25,270 nt of DNA from an uncultured Coriobacteriaceae bacterium (GTDB lineage Bacteria; Actinomycetota; Coriobacteriia; Coriobacteriales; Atopobiaceae): positions 1-25,270 of the forward strand of contig UWSJ01000021.1 in the NCBI GenBank assembly GCA_900549525.1, in the 5' to 3' direction. The first letter of the stretch is position 1; each line of letters opens with the position of its first letter. Positions 24,438 to 25,270 of the stretch are shown one piece after another. Under the pieces are notes generated by a model, which did no database searches, was not told the origin of the DNA, and saw nothing but the letters and a program-made list of their open reading frames with translations. The position numbers were made by a program, and so were the translations under genes.

Positions 24438-25270
24438 TTAGCCCTCCCACTCCTCGTCGGGCTCCCATTCGGTCAGGCAGCGGTCGAGACCCGCCACCAG
24501 CGCGTCGGTGTCCATGTGACGGCCGATGAAGCAGATCTTGGTCTCGCGGTCTCCGCAGCGCTCGTCCCAGTCCTTGAGCACCTCGGGGTTCTCCTCGATG
24601 AGCTGCTTGCGGACGTCGTCCGGGGCGCTCGCGATGAACCTGCCCTGCTCGGAGAGCTGGCTCTGCTGCCCGGCCTGCTCGAAGAGGTAGCACATGTCCG
24701 GGTCCTGGGCCGCCCAGAGCTGGCCCTTGGCGCGGATGACCTCGCGCGGCCAGGTGGTCACGAAGTCGCTGAACGCGTCCACGTCGAAGGGCTGGCGACG
24801 CTCGTAGACGAACGTGGAGATGCCGTACTCGAGCAGCTCGCCGCTCTCGTCATGGTCGTGGTGGTGATGGTGGTGCCCGTGACCGTCGTGGTCGCCGTCG
24901 TGGTCGTCCTCGTCGTGGTCATCGCGCTCGTGACCCTCGTCCTCGTCGCCCTCGCCCATCGCGTCGAGCCACGCGGCCGAGTTGTAGACCGTGCCGAAGT
25001 CGAAGCGCCCCGTGTTGAGCAGCTCGTCAAGCGCAACGTTGCCCTGGGTGGCCTCCACGATGACGGCCTTCTTCTGGAGGCCACGCACGAGCGCGCGCAG
25101 CTCGGCCAGCTGCTCGGGCGTCACGCAGTCCGTCTTGTTGAGCACGACGGTGCTGCAGAACTCGATCTGCTGGATGAGGAGGTTCTCGACGTCGTCCTCC
25201 TCCAGGTTCTCGGCGAGCAGGTCCTTGCCGCCGTTGAACTCGTCCCACATGCGCGCGCAGTCCACCACGG
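24438..25270 (-). CDS. CobW/ZNG-type GTP-binding metallochaperone (5' partial)
   Basis: G3E-family GTPase that delivers metal (zinc or cobalt in known members) to client proteins. The window shows 276 residues from within the G domain, including the NKTD base-recognition motif (VVLNKTDCV). An Asp/His-rich stretch follows (25084-24800 region, with six consecutive His), then the CobW C-terminal domain (GISTFVYERRQPFDVDAF, WPREVIRAKGQLWAA). The Walker A and CxCC motifs lie upstream, outside the window. The His-rich insert is the likely metal-holding loop. The stop TAA is at 24438-24440. A zinc-responsive repressor site cannot be checked because the promoter is outside. The 160-bp gap after it shows short direct repeats (CCGGCGCGAG and CTACCTCGC, each twice) and nothing else I recognise. 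Confidence 0.9.
   Translation of the reverse strand, partial: VVDCARMWDEFNGGKDLLAENLEEDDVENLLIQQIEFCSTVVLNKTDCVTPEQLAELRALVRGLQKKAVIVEATQGNVALDELLNTGRFDFGTVYNSAAWLDAMGEGDEDEGHERDDHDEDDHDGDHDGHGHHHHHHDHDESGELLEYGISTFVYERRQPFDVDAFSDFVTTWPREVIRAKGQLWAAQDPDMCYLFEQAGQQSQLSEQGRFIASAPDDVRKQLIEENPEVLKDWDERCGDRETKICFIGRHMDTDALVAGLDRCLTEWEPDEEWEG

Overview
The window is GC-rich, densely coded DNA of the kind seen in Coriobacteriia (Olsenella/Collinsella/Atopobiaceae-like Actinomycetota). The evidence is the codon use, a class III fructose-1,6-bisphosphatase, an ileS gene behind a transcriptional T-box leader, luxS, and a heterodimeric ABC exporter. The genus is an inference; no rRNA or tRNA gene is present to fix it.

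Layout, left to right: (1) a two-gene heterodimeric ABC exporter (first gene cut by the window edge) ending in a strong terminator; (2) about 1 kb of decayed DNA holding a small membrane-protein remnant and a Fic-domain pseudogene with two frameshifts; (3) lspA and ileS on the minus strand, led by an Ile-type T-box (AUC specifier, UGGU tRNA-end bulge, intrinsic terminator); (4) a repeat-rich non-coding stretch with seven copies of a 25-bp motif, three forward exactly 40 bp apart and four inverted, in front of fbp; (5) fbp and ftsH on the plus strand; (6) a type II restriction-modification pair of the NgoMIV family on the minus strand; (7) a SpoU/TrmH RNA methyltransferase (minus) and a membrane-anchored L,D-transpeptidase (plus); (8) a 316-bp gap with a terminator and a REP/BIME-like palindrome pair; (9) a small glutaredoxin (minus) divergent from an ABC-class P-loop ATPase (plus); (10) an aldo/keto reductase (minus) divergent from an isochorismatase-family hydrolase (plus); (11) a minus-strand cluster LOG-family protein, luxS, hemolysin III, hypoxanthine-DNA glycosylase; (12) the C-terminal part of a CobW-type GTPase with a His-rich segment.

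Most genes are housekeeping or envelope functions in short transcription units. The accessory parts are the Fic/membrane remnant, the repeat array before fbp, and the restriction-modification cassette.

The most interesting signal is a roughly 50-nt structured core found twice. It lies just after ftsH (plus) and just after the trmH-like gene (minus), so the two copies flank the restriction-modification cassette in inverted orientation. The inner core is nearly identical in both, and the innermost hairpin is paired in both despite different sequence. The long outer stems are unrelated in sequence but fully paired in each. That pattern suggests either a conserved structured RNA at transcript 3' ends or an element that settles in terminator loops.
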